DNA from: DATAVB01 sp036267955
Lineage (GTDB): Bacteria; Actinomycetota; Actinomycetes; Mycobacteriales; QHCD01
Direction: 5' to 3'
DNA length: 64,000 nt
NCBI GenBank assembly: GCA_036267955.1
Contig: DATAVB010000004.1
Span: forward strand, 1 to 64,000
A program made the translations under genes and the position numbers. Under the pieces are notes generated by a model. It was not told the DNA's origin, did no database searches, and saw only the letters and a list, made by a program, of their open reading frames with translations. This document shows, one piece after another, positions 18,303-26,648 of this stretch; within the stretch, counting starts at the first letter, position 1, and each line of letters begins with the position of its first letter.

Positions 18303-19670
18303 TCAACCGGCCGGGGCGCTCCCGTTGCCCACCTGCTCGTGCGCCGCGGTCAGCTTTCCCGGCTCCAGCAGCGCATCGAGCTGCTCGGCGGCGAAGCCGT
18401 GCTCGAGCGCCACCTCGCGGACCGTTCGGTCCTGCTCGCGTGCCTGCCGCACGATGCCGGTGGCCGCGTCGTACCCGATCAACGGCGACAGCGCGGTGAC
18501 CAACATGGTGCCGCGCTCGACGTTGCGCGGGCCATGTTCGGTCGCCTCCAGGCCGGCGACGCAGCGCACGGCGAGGTTGTCCGCGGTGGCGGCCAGCAGC
18601 TCGATCGACTCCAGCAGCGAGGTCGCCACCACCGGCATCATCACGTTGAGCTCCAGGAAGCTGCCGGTCTGGGCAAACCCGATGGTGGCGTCGTTGCCGA
18701 CAATGCGGGCCACCACCATCGTCGCTGACTCAACCACGGCCGGCGGCACCTTGCCCGGCATGATGCTGCTGGTGACGCCGATGTCGGGGATGACGATCTC
18801 CCCGAAGCCGGACCGGGAACCGGTGGCCAGCAGCCGAAGGTCCGAGGAGATCTTCCAGATCGCGAGCGCGGCCGCGCGAATCAGTCCGTGCGCGGTGATC
18901 ACGGCGTCGAGGGTGGCCTGGGCGTAGAAGTGGTTGTCCGTCTCGCGAACCCGCAGGCCGGTCCGCTCGGCCAGCCGGGCACAGGTCCGGGCGGCGAACT
19001 CCGGATGGCAGTTGATCCCGGTGCCCGCAGCGGTCCCGCCCAACGGCACCGCCTCCAATTCCTCGACCGCGTGCCGGATCCGGCGGATCGACTCGTGCAC
19101 CTGGCCGGCGTAGCCGCGGAACTCCTGCCCCAGCCGGATCGGGGTGGCGTCCTGCAGGTGGGTCCGGGCCAGCTTCAGGACCGGCCAGAATTCCTGCTGC
19201 TTCTCCGCGAGCGCATCGGCCAGCCGCCGCAGGGCCGGCAACAGCGAATCCTGCGCCGCCACTGCCGCCGATAGCTGCATCGTCGTCGGGATCACGTCGT
19301 TCGAGGACTGGCAGCGGTTGACGTCGTCGTTGGGATGTACCGGCGTTCCGGCAAATCCCGTCGCGAGAGCGGCCAGCACCTCGTTGCAGTTCATGTTCGT
19401 CGAGGTGCCGGAGCCGGTTTGGTAGACGTCCACCGGAAACTGGTCCCAGTGCGCGCCGTCGATCACCTCCTGCGCGGCCCGCCCGATCGCCGCCGCCACC
19501 GGCTCCTCGAGCAGGCCCAGCTCGGCGTTCGTCGCCGCAGCCTGTTGCTTGATCAACGCCAGGATGCGCAGGAACGGCCGCGGCAGCCGCTGCCCGGACA
19601 CCGGGAACGCCGTGACGGCGCGCTCGGTCGCCGGGCCCCACAGCGGCCCGGAGCCGTCCGTCTCCAGCAT
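18303..19670 (-). CDS. Class II fumarase-family lyase with altered signature
   Basis: The 455-residue protein has all three conserved regions of the fumarase/aspartase family. They are YQTGSGTSTNMNCNEV, HPNDDVNRCQSSNDVIPTTM with GGTAAGTGINCHPEFA, and the signature SSIMPGKVPP. In class II fumarases that signature ends KVNP, its Lys and Asn contacting substrate. Here Lys307 is kept but residue 309 is Pro, so plain fumarate hydratase activity is uncertain. The ATG shares one base with the upstream dehydratase stop (TGATG), tying it to a sugar-catabolic operon. It may be a true fumarase or a related lyase acting on another dicarboxylate or sugar-acid product. Confidence 0.82.
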   Translation of the reverse strand: MLETDGSGPLWGPATERAVTAFPVSGQRLPRPFLRILALIKQQAAATNAELGLLEEPVAAAIGRAAQEVIDGAHWDQFPVDVYQTGSGTSTNMNCNEVLAALATGFAGTPVHPNDDVNRCQSSNDVIPTTMQLSAAVAAQDSLLPALRRLADALAEKQQEFWPVLKLARTHLQDATPIRLGQEFRGYAGQVHESIRRIRHAVEELEAVPLGGTAAGTGINCHPEFAARTCARLAERTGLRVRETDNHFYAQATLDAVITAHGLIRAAALAIWKISSDLRLLATGSRSGFGEIVIPDIGVTSSIMPGKVPPAVVESATMVVARIVGNDATIGFAQTGSFLELNVMMPVVATSLLESIELLAATADNLAVRCVAGLEATEHGPRNVERGTMLVTALSPLIGYDAATGIVRQAREQDRTVREVALEHGFAAEQLDALLEPGKLTAAHEQVGNGSAPAG

Positions 19671-20764
19671 CAGACCGTCGACTTCTGCTGCGTGGCGCCG
19701 TCGAGGAACGCCGCCGGGATCTCGATACCCCAGCCGGGCCGGTCGGACAGCTCGATGAAGCCGTCCCGCGGCACCGGCACCGGGTCGTACAGCCCGTTGG
19801 TGGCGGACTGGTCCTCGATGCTCCACTCCTGGAACTGCGTGCAGGCCGGCATCGCGGCGACGAAATGGGCGGTGAAGATTTGCACCATCGAACGGTTCGA
19901 GCAGTGCGGCGTGCACGGGATCCCCGCTATGTCGGCGATCTCGGCGACCTTGCGGGCCCGGGTGAGCCCGCCGATATAGCAGACGTCGGGCTGGATGACG
20001 TCGACCAGGCGCTCGGCCACCATGCGCCGGACGATCTCCAGCGAGAACTCCTGCTCCCCGGCGCCGATGGGGATGTCGAGGCTCGCCGCGACGGCACCCA
20101 TGTTGTCCAGCTCCCAGGACGGATTCGGCTCCTCCAGGTGGTAATAGCGGTACTCCTCCAGGAGCCGGCCGACCCGGACCGCCTGGGCCGGCGAGTAGGC
20201 ACCGTTGGCATCCGCGCTGATCTCGACCGAGTCGCCCAGTTCCTTGCGCAGCAGCGGTACGAGCTTGGCCGTGCGGCCGTCCGACGGCTCACTGTCGCGG
20301 CCGTTGCGTACTCCGATTTTGGCTTTGACACAGCGGAATCCGAATTCGGCGACCGCCCGCGTCATCCGCTCGGTCTCCTCCTCCGGCGATGTGTCGCGCC
20401 GCATTCCCGAGCCGTAGACCGGAATCCTGTCGCGGACCTTCCCGCCCAGCAGCTGGTAGACCGGCCGCCCCGTCGCCCTGCCCATCAGATCCCACAGGGC
20501 AGTGTCCACACCGGACAGTGCCCGGAAGAGGAAGCTGCCGAGGAACTTGTACTCCGCCCGCACGCAGGCGTCGGACAGCGCCGCCACGTCGAACGGGTCC
20601 TGGCCGAGGTAGTTGCGGACGATCAGCTCGTGCAGCACGGAGGCCGTGATCGCCGGCTGCCCGGGTGCGGTCTGGCCGTAGCCCTCCAGACCGTCGTCGG
20701 TGCGGACCCGGACGATGCACACGCCGCCAGAGACGAACGTCTCCACGGAGGCAATCTTGCTCAT
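19670..20764 (-). CDS. Mandelate racemase/muconate lactonizing enzyme family dehydratase
   Basis: This 364-residue enolase-superfamily enzyme has a capping domain (1-115, ending VDTALWDLMGRATGRPVYQL) and a barrel. The barrel holds CVKAKIG (Lys-x-Lys base), SADANGAYS, YHLEEPNP and GAGEQEF for Mg2+, and TPHCSN with the catalytic His. The Lys-x-Lys plus His arrangement is that of mandelate-racemase-type sugar acid dehydratases. It likely dehydrates an aldonate or aldarate derived from the imported sugar. It lies 28 bases after the MalG-like permease gene and overlaps the fumarase-like gene, so it is in the ABC transporter operon. Confidence 0.87.
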   Translation of the reverse strand: MSKIASVETFVSGGVCIVRVRTDDGLEGYGQTAPGQPAITASVLHELIVRNYLGQDPFDVAALSDACVRAEYKFLGSFLFRALSGVDTALWDLMGRATGRPVYQLLGGKVRDRIPVYGSGMRRDTSPEEETERMTRAVAEFGFRCVKAKIGVRNGRDSEPSDGRTAKLVPLLRKELGDSVEISADANGAYSPAQAVRVGRLLEEYRYYHLEEPNPSWELDNMGAVAASLDIPIGAGEQEFSLEIVRRMVAERLVDVIQPDVCYIGGLTRARKVAEIADIAGIPCTPHCSNRSMVQIFTAHFVAAMPACTQFQEWSIEDQSATNGLYDPVPVPRDGFIELSDRPGWGIEIPAAFLDGATQQKSTV

Positions 20765-20792
20765 GGCTCTGTCTCCTCAGTTTGAAATGCGG

Positions 20793-21650
20793 TCAGTCTT
20801 TCAGTCCGGTCAGATTGATGCCCTGCACGAAGTATTTCTGGGCCAGCAGGAACACCAGCAGCACCGGCACGATCGTGATGGTGGCCGCCGCCATCAGACC
20901 GGCGGTGTTGGTGAAGAATTCACCCTGGAAAAGGGCCAGCGCCACCGGCAGGGTCTGCAGCTTCTGGGAGTTGATGAAGATCAGCGGCCCGAGCAGGTCG
21001 TTCCAGGAATCGACGAAGGTGAAGACGCCGACGGTCGCCAGCGCGGGCTTGGCCAGCGGCAGCATGATCCGCCAGTAGATGCCCAGCCAGGAGGCGCCGT
21101 CGATCGTGGCGGCCTCCTCGAGTTCCTTCGGAATCGTGAGGAAGAACTGGCGCATCAGGAATGTGCCGAACACCGGTGTCATCGCCCGGGGCACCCACAG
21201 TGGGTAGTGCGTGTCGACCCAGCCGTACTGCCGGAACACCACGTACTGCGGGATCAGGTAGACGATATGCGGCACCAGCGCGGTGGACAGGATAGCCACG
21301 AAAATGACATTGCGGAACGGGAAATCCAGCCGGGCGAAGGCGAATCCGGCCAGCGACGCCACGACCAGCAGCCCGGCCACATTCAGGAATGCCAGTTCGG
21401 TGCTGTTCCAGAAATACCGCGGCAGCAGGTGCAGCGCCGTGTCGTAATTGGCCAGGGTCGGATGGGTCGGGAACAGGTTGGTCGGCGACGCCTGCGCGTC
21501 GGCGCCGGACTTGAACGAGGTGCCGAGCATCCACAGCAGCGGAAACAGGCAGCCGAGCGCCAGCACGGCCAGGAAGGCGTAATAGACGGCCCGGGTGGTC
21601 TGCGGTCGGGACAGGACCGGAGTGGCGCGGAGCTGCGATGCGGCGGTCAT
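20793..21650 (-). CDS. Carbohydrate ABC transporter permease (CUT1, MalG-like)
   Basis: This 285-residue inner-membrane permease has six predicted helices and the EAA loop ELEEAATIDGASWLGIYWRI, then MLPLAKPALAT, which contacts the ATPase. The ending GINLTGLKD is typical of MalG-type subunits. The ATG overlaps the stop of the MalF-like gene (ATGA). No ATPase gene lies in the operon; actinobacterial CUT1 systems commonly borrow a shared MsiK-type ATPase from elsewhere on the chromosome. Confidence 0.93.
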   Translation of the reverse strand: MTAASQLRATPVLSRPQTTRAVYYAFLAVLALGCLFPLLWMLGTSFKSGADAQASPTNLFPTHPTLANYDTALHLLPRYFWNSTELAFLNVAGLLVVASLAGFAFARLDFPFRNVIFVAILSTALVPHIVYLIPQYVVFRQYGWVDTHYPLWVPRAMTPVFGTFLMRQFFLTIPKELEEAATIDGASWLGIYWRIMLPLAKPALATVGVFTFVDSWNDLLGPLIFINSQKLQTLPVALALFQGEFFTNTAGLMAAATITIVPVLLVFLLAQKYFVQGINLTGLKD

Positions 21651-22588
21651 CCGTAGAACACCCATCGACGTTGGAGCCGCCACTGCACGAGCGTGACGAG
21701 CCCGATGATCACGAACAGGATCCAGGCCATCGCCGAGGCGTACCCGACCTGGCCCTCGCCGAAGGCGGTATTGAACACGTAGAGCAGGTAAACCGTCGTC
21801 TGTTTGTTGGGGCCGCCCTGGGTCATCACATAGACGATTCCGAATACCTGGAACGTGGTGATGAACTGGGTCAGGATCACGAAGAACAGCGATGGCGTCA
21901 CCAGCGGCAGGGTGATGTGCCGGAATTTCCGGACGCCGGTCGCCCCGTCGATGGCTGATGCCTCGTAGATCGTCGCCGGGATCGACTGCAGGCCGCCGAT
22001 CAGCACGATCATCGGATAGCCCATGCCCTGCCAGACACTGGCGATGATCACGGCCAACATCGCCCACGGACTGGTCACCAGCCAGTCCGGCCCGTGCACC
22101 CCGACGCCGCCGAGGAATCCGTTGAGCACGCCGTCCTCGCCCCCGAAGAGCCGGTACCAGACGAAGCTCACCGCGACCGTATTGGCGACGAACGGCACGA
22201 AGAAGGCCATCCGGAAGAACGCCATCCCCCGGCGCTGCTGGCTGGTCAAGAGCGCCAGGCCGAGCGCCAGCAGCGTGGTCAGCGGGATCGCGCCGAGCAT
22301 GAAGAACAGCGTGTTCTTGATGACCAGCCGGAAGGTCGGGTCGTCGGTCAGCAGCCGCCGATAGTTGTCCAACCCGGTGAAGACCGGGCTGGACAGGCCG
22401 TTCCATTGGGTGAACGAGGCGTACGTGGTGACGGCGATCGGGTACAGCTGGAACAGCGCGATACCGATGACCAGCGGTGCGATGAACAAGTATCCGGTCG
22501 CCCGGGCCGGCCAGAACCGCCGGCGCGGCGGACGGCGGGCCACGGCCGCGGCGCTGCCGGTGAGCTGTCGGGTCCCGAGACTCACCAC
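21647..22588 (-). CDS. Carbohydrate ABC transporter permease (CUT1, MalF-like)
   Basis: This 313-residue permease has an Arg-rich cytoplasmic N-terminus (RRPPRRRFWPARATG) and six or more helices. Its EAA motif is IYEASAIDGATGVRKFRHI followed by TLPLVTP. It pairs with the MalG-like subunit downstream and the binding protein upstream. Two adjacent GTG codons (22588 and 22585) can start it; either lies within 5 bases of the binding-protein stop. The imported sugar is not identifiable, though the downstream dehydratase points to a sugar, uronate or aldonate. Confidence 0.92.
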   Translation of the reverse strand: MVSLGTRQLTGSAAAVARRPPRRRFWPARATGYLFIAPLVIGIALFQLYPIAVTTYASFTQWNGLSSPVFTGLDNYRRLLTDDPTFRLVIKNTLFFMLGAIPLTTLLALGLALLTSQQRRGMAFFRMAFFVPFVANTVAVSFVWYRLFGGEDGVLNGFLGGVGVHGPDWLVTSPWAMLAVIIASVWQGMGYPMIVLIGGLQSIPATIYEASAIDGATGVRKFRHITLPLVTPSLFFVILTQFITTFQVFGIVYVMTQGGPNKQTTVYLLYVFNTAFGEGQVGYASAMAWILFVIIGLVTLVQWRLQRRWVFYG

Positions 22589-22590
22589 GG

Positions 22591-23895
22591 TTACTTCTTG
22601 CCCACGATCGCGTCGACCTGTTTGCTGACCGCGCCCAGGGCCTTCGACGCCGTGGTCTGGCAGGTCTTCACCGGGTCGAGCGCGGGCCGGTAGACGTTGA
22701 TCGCCGCCTCGTCCTGCACCACCCGACCGGGCAGGATCGCATTGTCCACCGCGTCCAGAATCAGGTCGATGTGCTGCGGCGGTTTGCCGGTCGGCTTGAT
22801 CAGCGCCGCCGCCTTCTTCAGCCCCGGCACCATCGATCCCTGCTGGGAGAAGAACTTCGCACCGTCCATAGTGGTGAGATACTCCAGCAGCTTCCAGGCG
22901 CCCTTCTGGTTTCCGGCCGCGGCCGGAATGCAGAAGTCGATCTGGTTTCCGTACGTGTGCTGCGCCTTTCCGGCCGGGATCGGTGCGATGTCCCAGTCGA
23001 ACTTCGTCATGTTCTGCTGCAGGAACGGCACCAGACTCGAGCCGCGTTCCATCATCGCGATTTGGCCCGCGATGAACATCTGCTGCCCGCGCTGGTCCTG
23101 ATTGAGCACCGACCAGGCCGGCTGCACCTTCTCCTTGCAGGTCAGGTCGGCGACCCATTGCACCGCCTGCGCGTCGGGGGCATCGGACAGCGCGAACCGG
23201 GAGCCGTCCTTGGCCCAGCGACCCTGCCCGCCGTTGTTGGCCGGGAAGATCACCTCGTACCCGGAGTCGTCGATAACGGCTGCGCCCCAGCGCTTCCCGG
23301 CGGTGGTGAGCTTCTTCGCGGCACTCAGGAAGTCGTCCCAGCTCCAGCCGTCGCCCGACCACGTGGTCGGCGGCAACGGCACGCCGGCGCTCTTGAACAG
23401 CGTCTTGTTGTAGAAGATGACCCGCGGCTGAATGCCCAGGCTCCAGGCGACGATCGAGCCGTCGGGCTGCTTGCCGTTGTCGTAGACCGCCGGGTAGTAG
23501 TCGCCGGCCCGCAGCTTGCTGGCCGAGATGTTCTTACGCAGGTCCAGCAGCTTTCCGGTCGACGCGTAATAGGCGACGAAGTCGTCGTCGATCCGCATGA
23601 TGTCCGGCGGATTGTTGGATCCGAGCACGGTCCGCGTCTTGGGCCAGTACGCGTCGCCGGAAGCGCCGAACTCGTAGTTGATCTTGTAGCCGGTCTGCTT
23701 TTCGAAGGCCTTGAAGACATCCGGATAGGGTGAGCCCTCCAGTGCCTCCCAGTTCATCAGCCGGATCGTCTTGGAATTGTTCGCCTTTCCGGCGTTGGCA
23801 CTGGGCGACCCGCCGCCGAGACAGCCGCTGAGCACGCCGGCGCCCGCGGCGGCGCCGAACCCGGTCAAGAGCGTTCTGCGCGAAAGCGTACTCAC
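22591..23895 (-). CDS. Extracellular sugar-binding lipoprotein of ABC transporter
   Basis: This roughly 434-residue solute-binding protein has a twin-arginine lipoprotein signal (SRRTLLTGFGAAAGAG, lipobox LSGC). The mature domain includes FEKQTGYKINYEFGASGDAY and SNNPPDIMRIDDDFVAYY. It is membrane-anchored outside the cell and delivers sugar to the two permeases downstream. Start choice: GAGGAGG abuts the ATG at 23901 with no spacing but lies 6 bases before the GTG at 23895, so GTG is preferred; the two products differ by two residues. It is the first gene of the operon running to 17332. Confidence 0.92.
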   Translation of the reverse strand: MSTLSRRTLLTGFGAAAGAGVLSGCLGGGSPSANAGKANNSKTIRLMNWEALEGSPYPDVFKAFEKQTGYKINYEFGASGDAYWPKTRTVLGSNNPPDIMRIDDDFVAYYASTGKLLDLRKNISASKLRAGDYYPAVYDNGKQPDGSIVAWSLGIQPRVIFYNKTLFKSAGVPLPPTTWSGDGWSWDDFLSAAKKLTTAGKRWGAAVIDDSGYEVIFPANNGGQGRWAKDGSRFALSDAPDAQAVQWVADLTCKEKVQPAWSVLNQDQRGQQMFIAGQIAMMERGSSLVPFLQQNMTKFDWDIAPIPAGKAQHTYGNQIDFCIPAAAGNQKGAWKLLEYLTTMDGAKFFSQQGSMVPGLKKAAALIKPTGKPPQHIDLILDAVDNAILPGRVVQDEAAINVYRPALDPVKTCQTTASKALGAVSKQVDAIVGKK

Positions 23896-24008
23896 TGACA
23901 TCCTCCTCGGGCTGTCTCGCGGGGTGCGTCTCGGTGCTGCACCGGGGCGATCCGGCAAGGCGTGTGCGTGGGACGCGGGACCGGACGGGTTAGGTGCCGT
24001 CGCCGCGG

Positions 24009-24036
24009 TAAGTTAGTCAACCGATTGCCTGACTTA
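24009..24036. promoter_or_regulatory. LacI-type operator-like dyad upstream of sugar operon
   Basis: A 28-base imperfect palindrome (11 of 14 positions match per half) is centred on the CG of TCAACCGATTG, as expected for a LacI-family operator. It lies about 110 bases before the binding-protein start, within the gap shared with the divergent lacI-type gene. The 11-base core is repeated at 24151. Binding by the adjacent LacI protein is inferred. Confidence 0.65.
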
Positions 24037-24150
24037 GTGAAGCCCTCGCCGAACTCACTGTCAAGAGTCGGAATAGTATTTCCATCAACGAAATCCTTTC
24101 GATCCATGGTCGATCCAGCCCCGATCGGTCACGCGTCTGGTGATATGTAT

Positions 24151-24162
24151 TCAACCGATTGA
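24151..24162. promoter_or_regulatory. Second LacI-type operator core
   Basis: TCAACCGATTGA matches its own reverse complement at 10 of 12 bases and has a central CG. It repeats the 11-base core of the dyad at 24009-24036. It lies about 120 bases before the lacI-type gene start, with 129 bases between the two dyad centres, so looping or autoregulation is possible. Confidence 0.6.
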
Positions 24163-24282
24163 TCTGTCATGATGTGAACGCGCGGCCAACCGTCGCGGCG
24201 GACCGGACCGGCCACTCGTAGGCTGACCGGATATGCGATCGCCGCGGGTCGGCCGCGTCGCGGCACGGACACGGGAGCGGAT

Positions 24283-25329
24283 ATGGCTGAGGCAGGCGGA
24301 CCGGCCAAGGGGGCTCGGCGCAGCACGATCGCGGACGTCGCCGCGTTGGCGAGCGTCGACCGTTCGGTCGTGTCCCGGCTGATCAACGACGATCCCAAGC
24401 TCAGCATCCGCGACTCGACCCGGCAGCGCGTGCTCGACGCCATCCAGATGCTCGGCTACCGGCCCAACGCCGCGGCCCGCAGCCTGCGTACCGCCCGTAC
24501 CCGCACGCTCGGACTGTTCATGCCCGACTTCGTCAACCCGGTCTACGCCGAGATCATCAAGGGCGCCGAGCAGGCGGCCGCGGCGGTCGGATCGCTGCTG
24601 GTCACCGGCTCGGTCCGCTCCACCGGGGTCACCGCGCAGACGTATCTCGACCTGCTGGGGCACGGCCGGGTCGACGGGCTGCTGCTGGCGGCCGGCGGGC
24701 TGCGTGAGACCGACGAGACGGAGCTGTCCCGGCTCGGTCTGCCGTGGCTGTTCACCAACCAGACCGGGGCCGGCCGTCGCCGCTACGTGATCCTGGACGA
24801 CGAGCGGGCCGCCATCCTCGCGGTCGACCACCTCGTCGAGCTCGGCCACCGCCGCATCGCCCACATCGCCGGCCCACACACGACCTTCTCGGCGCGCCGC
24901 CGCCGGCAGGGCTACACCAAGGCGGTGCGCACGCATCGGCTCGGCACCGGCGCCGAGCTCGTCGTGGCCGGCGACTACAACCCGGACGGCGGAGCGCACG
25001 GGATGGAGGAGCTGCTGCGGTTGCCCGATCCACCCACCGCGGTGCTGGTCGGCAACGTCGCGTCCGCCATCGGCGCGCTGCACGCGGCCCACCAACTCGG
25101 CGTCCGGGTCCCCCAGGACATTTCGGTGATCGCCGTACACGATCTGGCGCTGGCGGCCCGGCTCGTGCCGCCGCTGACCACGGTGCGGATGCCGCTGGAG
25201 CGGCTGGGCAGCCGGGCGGTCGAGCTGCTGCTTGAACGTCCCGCGGACGCGGACGTGCGGGAGGTGGTCCGGGAACCGATCGAGCTCGTGCTGCGCGAGT
25301 CGACCGCGCCGCCGGGGCGGCACGTTTAA
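24283..25329 (+). CDS. LacI-family transcriptional regulator of the adjacent sugar operon
   Basis: The 348-residue protein has an N-terminal LacI helix-turn-helix (TIADVAALASVDRSVVSRLI) and hinge (YRPNAAARSL). A periplasmic-binding-protein-like effector domain follows from about residue 70 (RTLGLFMPDFVNPVYAEIIK). It is divergent from the importer-catabolic operon, and operator-like dyads lie in the gap. It is expected to repress that operon until a sugar or pathway intermediate binds. ATG 24283 has a GGGAG ribosome site upstream. Confidence 0.92.
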   Translation: MAEAGGPAKGARRSTIADVAALASVDRSVVSRLINDDPKLSIRDSTRQRVLDAIQMLGYRPNAAARSLRTARTRTLGLFMPDFVNPVYAEIIKGAEQAAAAVGSLLVTGSVRSTGVTAQTYLDLLGHGRVDGLLLAAGGLRETDETELSRLGLPWLFTNQTGAGRRRYVILDDERAAILAVDHLVELGHRRIAHIAGPHTTFSARRRRQGYTKAVRTHRLGTGAELVVAGDYNPDGGAHGMEELLRLPDPPTAVLVGNVASAIGALHAAHQLGVRVPQDISVIAVHDLALAARLVPPLTTVRMPLERLGSRAVELLLERPADADVREVVREPIELVLRESTAPPGRHV

Positions 25330-25383
25330 GGGCTCGACGTCCTAGGGGATGATCAGGCCTACCTGCTCCGAGAAGGGGGTCCG

Positions 25384-25785
25384 ATGGGCTTCGATCAATA
25401 CCACGAACCGGCAGCCGAGCTGTCGCCCGAGATACGGACGTTTGCCCGCATGTGTGCCTCGCTGGGTGAGGAGGCCGAAGCCATCAACTGGTATCAGCAG
25501 CGGATCTCGGTCGAGCCCGACGAAACGGCGCGAGCGATCATGTCCGACGCGCAGGGCGAGGAATTCAAGCACTTCAGCATGGACCTGGAATTCCTGCTGC
25601 GCCGGGTGCCGAAATGGCGTGAGATCGCCCAGGGGATCCTCTTTCAGCCCGGGGACATCGTGGAGCACGGCGAGGACGCCGAGGCCGAGGCCAACGGCGA
25701 GAGCAGCGACGAATCGTCCACTGAATCCAGCATCACGGCGGACGGGGCATTGTCCATCGGCAGCCTGAAGGGAACCCACCAGTGA
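25384..25785 (+). CDS. Encapsulated ferritin-like protein (EncFtn), encapsulin cargo
   Basis: This 133-residue helical protein matches the encapsulated ferritin family. Iron-site residues Glu32 (in EEAEAINWYQQR), Glu60 and His63 (in EEFKHFSM) line up with the Glu32/Glu62/His65 site described in Rhodospirillum rubrum EncFtn. A Ser/Glu-rich linker (about 94-120) leads to the C-terminal targeting peptide LSIGSLKG at 123-130, which docks cargo inside encapsulin. EncFtn decamers oxidise Fe2+ for mineral storage in the shell. The shell gene overlaps by GTGA. A strong AG-rich ribosome site precedes the ATG. Confidence 0.94.
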   Translation: MGFDQYHEPAAELSPEIRTFARMCASLGEEAEAINWYQQRISVEPDETARAIMSDAQGEEFKHFSMDLEFLLRRVPKWREIAQGILFQPGDIVEHGEDAEAEANGESSDESSTESSITADGALSIGSLKGTHQ

Positions 25786-26582
25786 GCCACCTGTTGCGGT
25801 CATTCGCGCCCATCCCCAGCGGCGGCTGGGATCTGCTGGACAGCGAGGCCAAAGAGCATCTGACGAACGCGCTGGCGGCTCGCAAGCTGGTCGACTTCGC
25901 CGGGCCGAAAGGCTGGGACTATTCGGCGACCAATCTGGGCCGGACCGACCCGGTCTCGGCTGCCCCGGTCGAGGGGGTCGCGGCCCGGAGCCGCCGGGTG
26001 CTGCCGCTGGTGGAGCTGCGGGTGCCGTTCAGCGTGAGCCGCGAGGAGTTGGAGAACGCCGAACGCGGCGCCGTCGATGTCAATCTGGACAGCCTGGACG
26101 ACGCGGCCCGGCAGATCGCGCTGGCGGAGAACATCGCCGTCTTCCACGGTTGGGGCGAGGCCGGGTTCGTCGGCGTTGCCCAGGCCTCACCGCATCCGAC
26201 GATCGCGCGCGAGCCGGCGATCGACGGGTACCCGCGGCGGGTGGCGAAGGCGGTGGAGTTGCTGCACGCCCAGGGCATCGACGGCCCGTACGGCCTGGCG
26301 CTGAGCCCGGAGGAGTACACCAGCGTCATCGAGACGACCGAGCACGGCGGCTATCCGCTGTTCGACCACCTGGGCAAGATCCTGTCCGGGCCCATCGTGT
26401 GGGCGCCCGGGGTGCAGGGTGGCGTGGTGTTGAGCCTGCGCGGGGACGATTTCCTCTTCGAATCCGGGCAGGATCTGGCGATCGGATACGACCACCACGA
26501 CGCCGAGTCGATTTACCTCTATTTCGAGGAGACTTTCAGTTTTCGGGTGGCGACACCGGAAGCGGCGGTCGTGCTGAGCTGA
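25782..26582 (+). CDS. Family 1 encapsulin shell protein
   Basis: The 266-residue HK97-fold shell protein of the linocin-M18/encapsulin family begins with the conserved LLRSFAPIPSGGWDLLDSEA. The E-loop region RVLPLVELRVPFSVSREELE, GWGEAGFVGV and GYDHHDAESIYLYFEETFSF at the C-terminus are also typical. Its length fits a T=1 60-mer. It assembles around the overlapping ferritin-like cargo to store iron and protect against peroxide-driven damage. The GTG start overlaps the cargo stop. Transcription probably ends at the hairpin at 26596. Confidence 0.96.
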   Translation: MSHLLRSFAPIPSGGWDLLDSEAKEHLTNALAARKLVDFAGPKGWDYSATNLGRTDPVSAAPVEGVAARSRRVLPLVELRVPFSVSREELENAERGAVDVNLDSLDDAARQIALAENIAVFHGWGEAGFVGVAQASPHPTIAREPAIDGYPRRVAKAVELLHAQGIDGPYGLALSPEEYTSVIETTEHGGYPLFDHLGKILSGPIVWAPGVQGGVVLSLRGDDFLFESGQDLAIGYDHHDAESIYLYFEETFSFRVATPEAAVVLS

Positions 26583-26595
26583 GCATTTGTTAGCC

Positions 26596-26640
26596 GGCGC
26601 CCGCCTCCGTACGGTTTGATTGCCGTACGGAGGCGGCGCC
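26596..26640. terminator. Bidirectional terminator hairpin after encapsulin
   Basis: CCGCCTCCGTACGG at 26601-26614 pairs exactly with its complement at 26623-26636 across the 8-base loop TTTGATTG. Flanking GGCGC/GCGCC bases extend it toward 26596-26640. It lies between the convergent encapsulin and SDR genes, so it can serve both. Confidence 0.75.
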
Positions 26641-26648
26641 GCTTTCCG

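Noticed and set aside
24164..24180. TGTCATGATGTG as another copy of the GATCATG repeat
   Set aside because: It matches only a few bases of the arm and has no partner arm.
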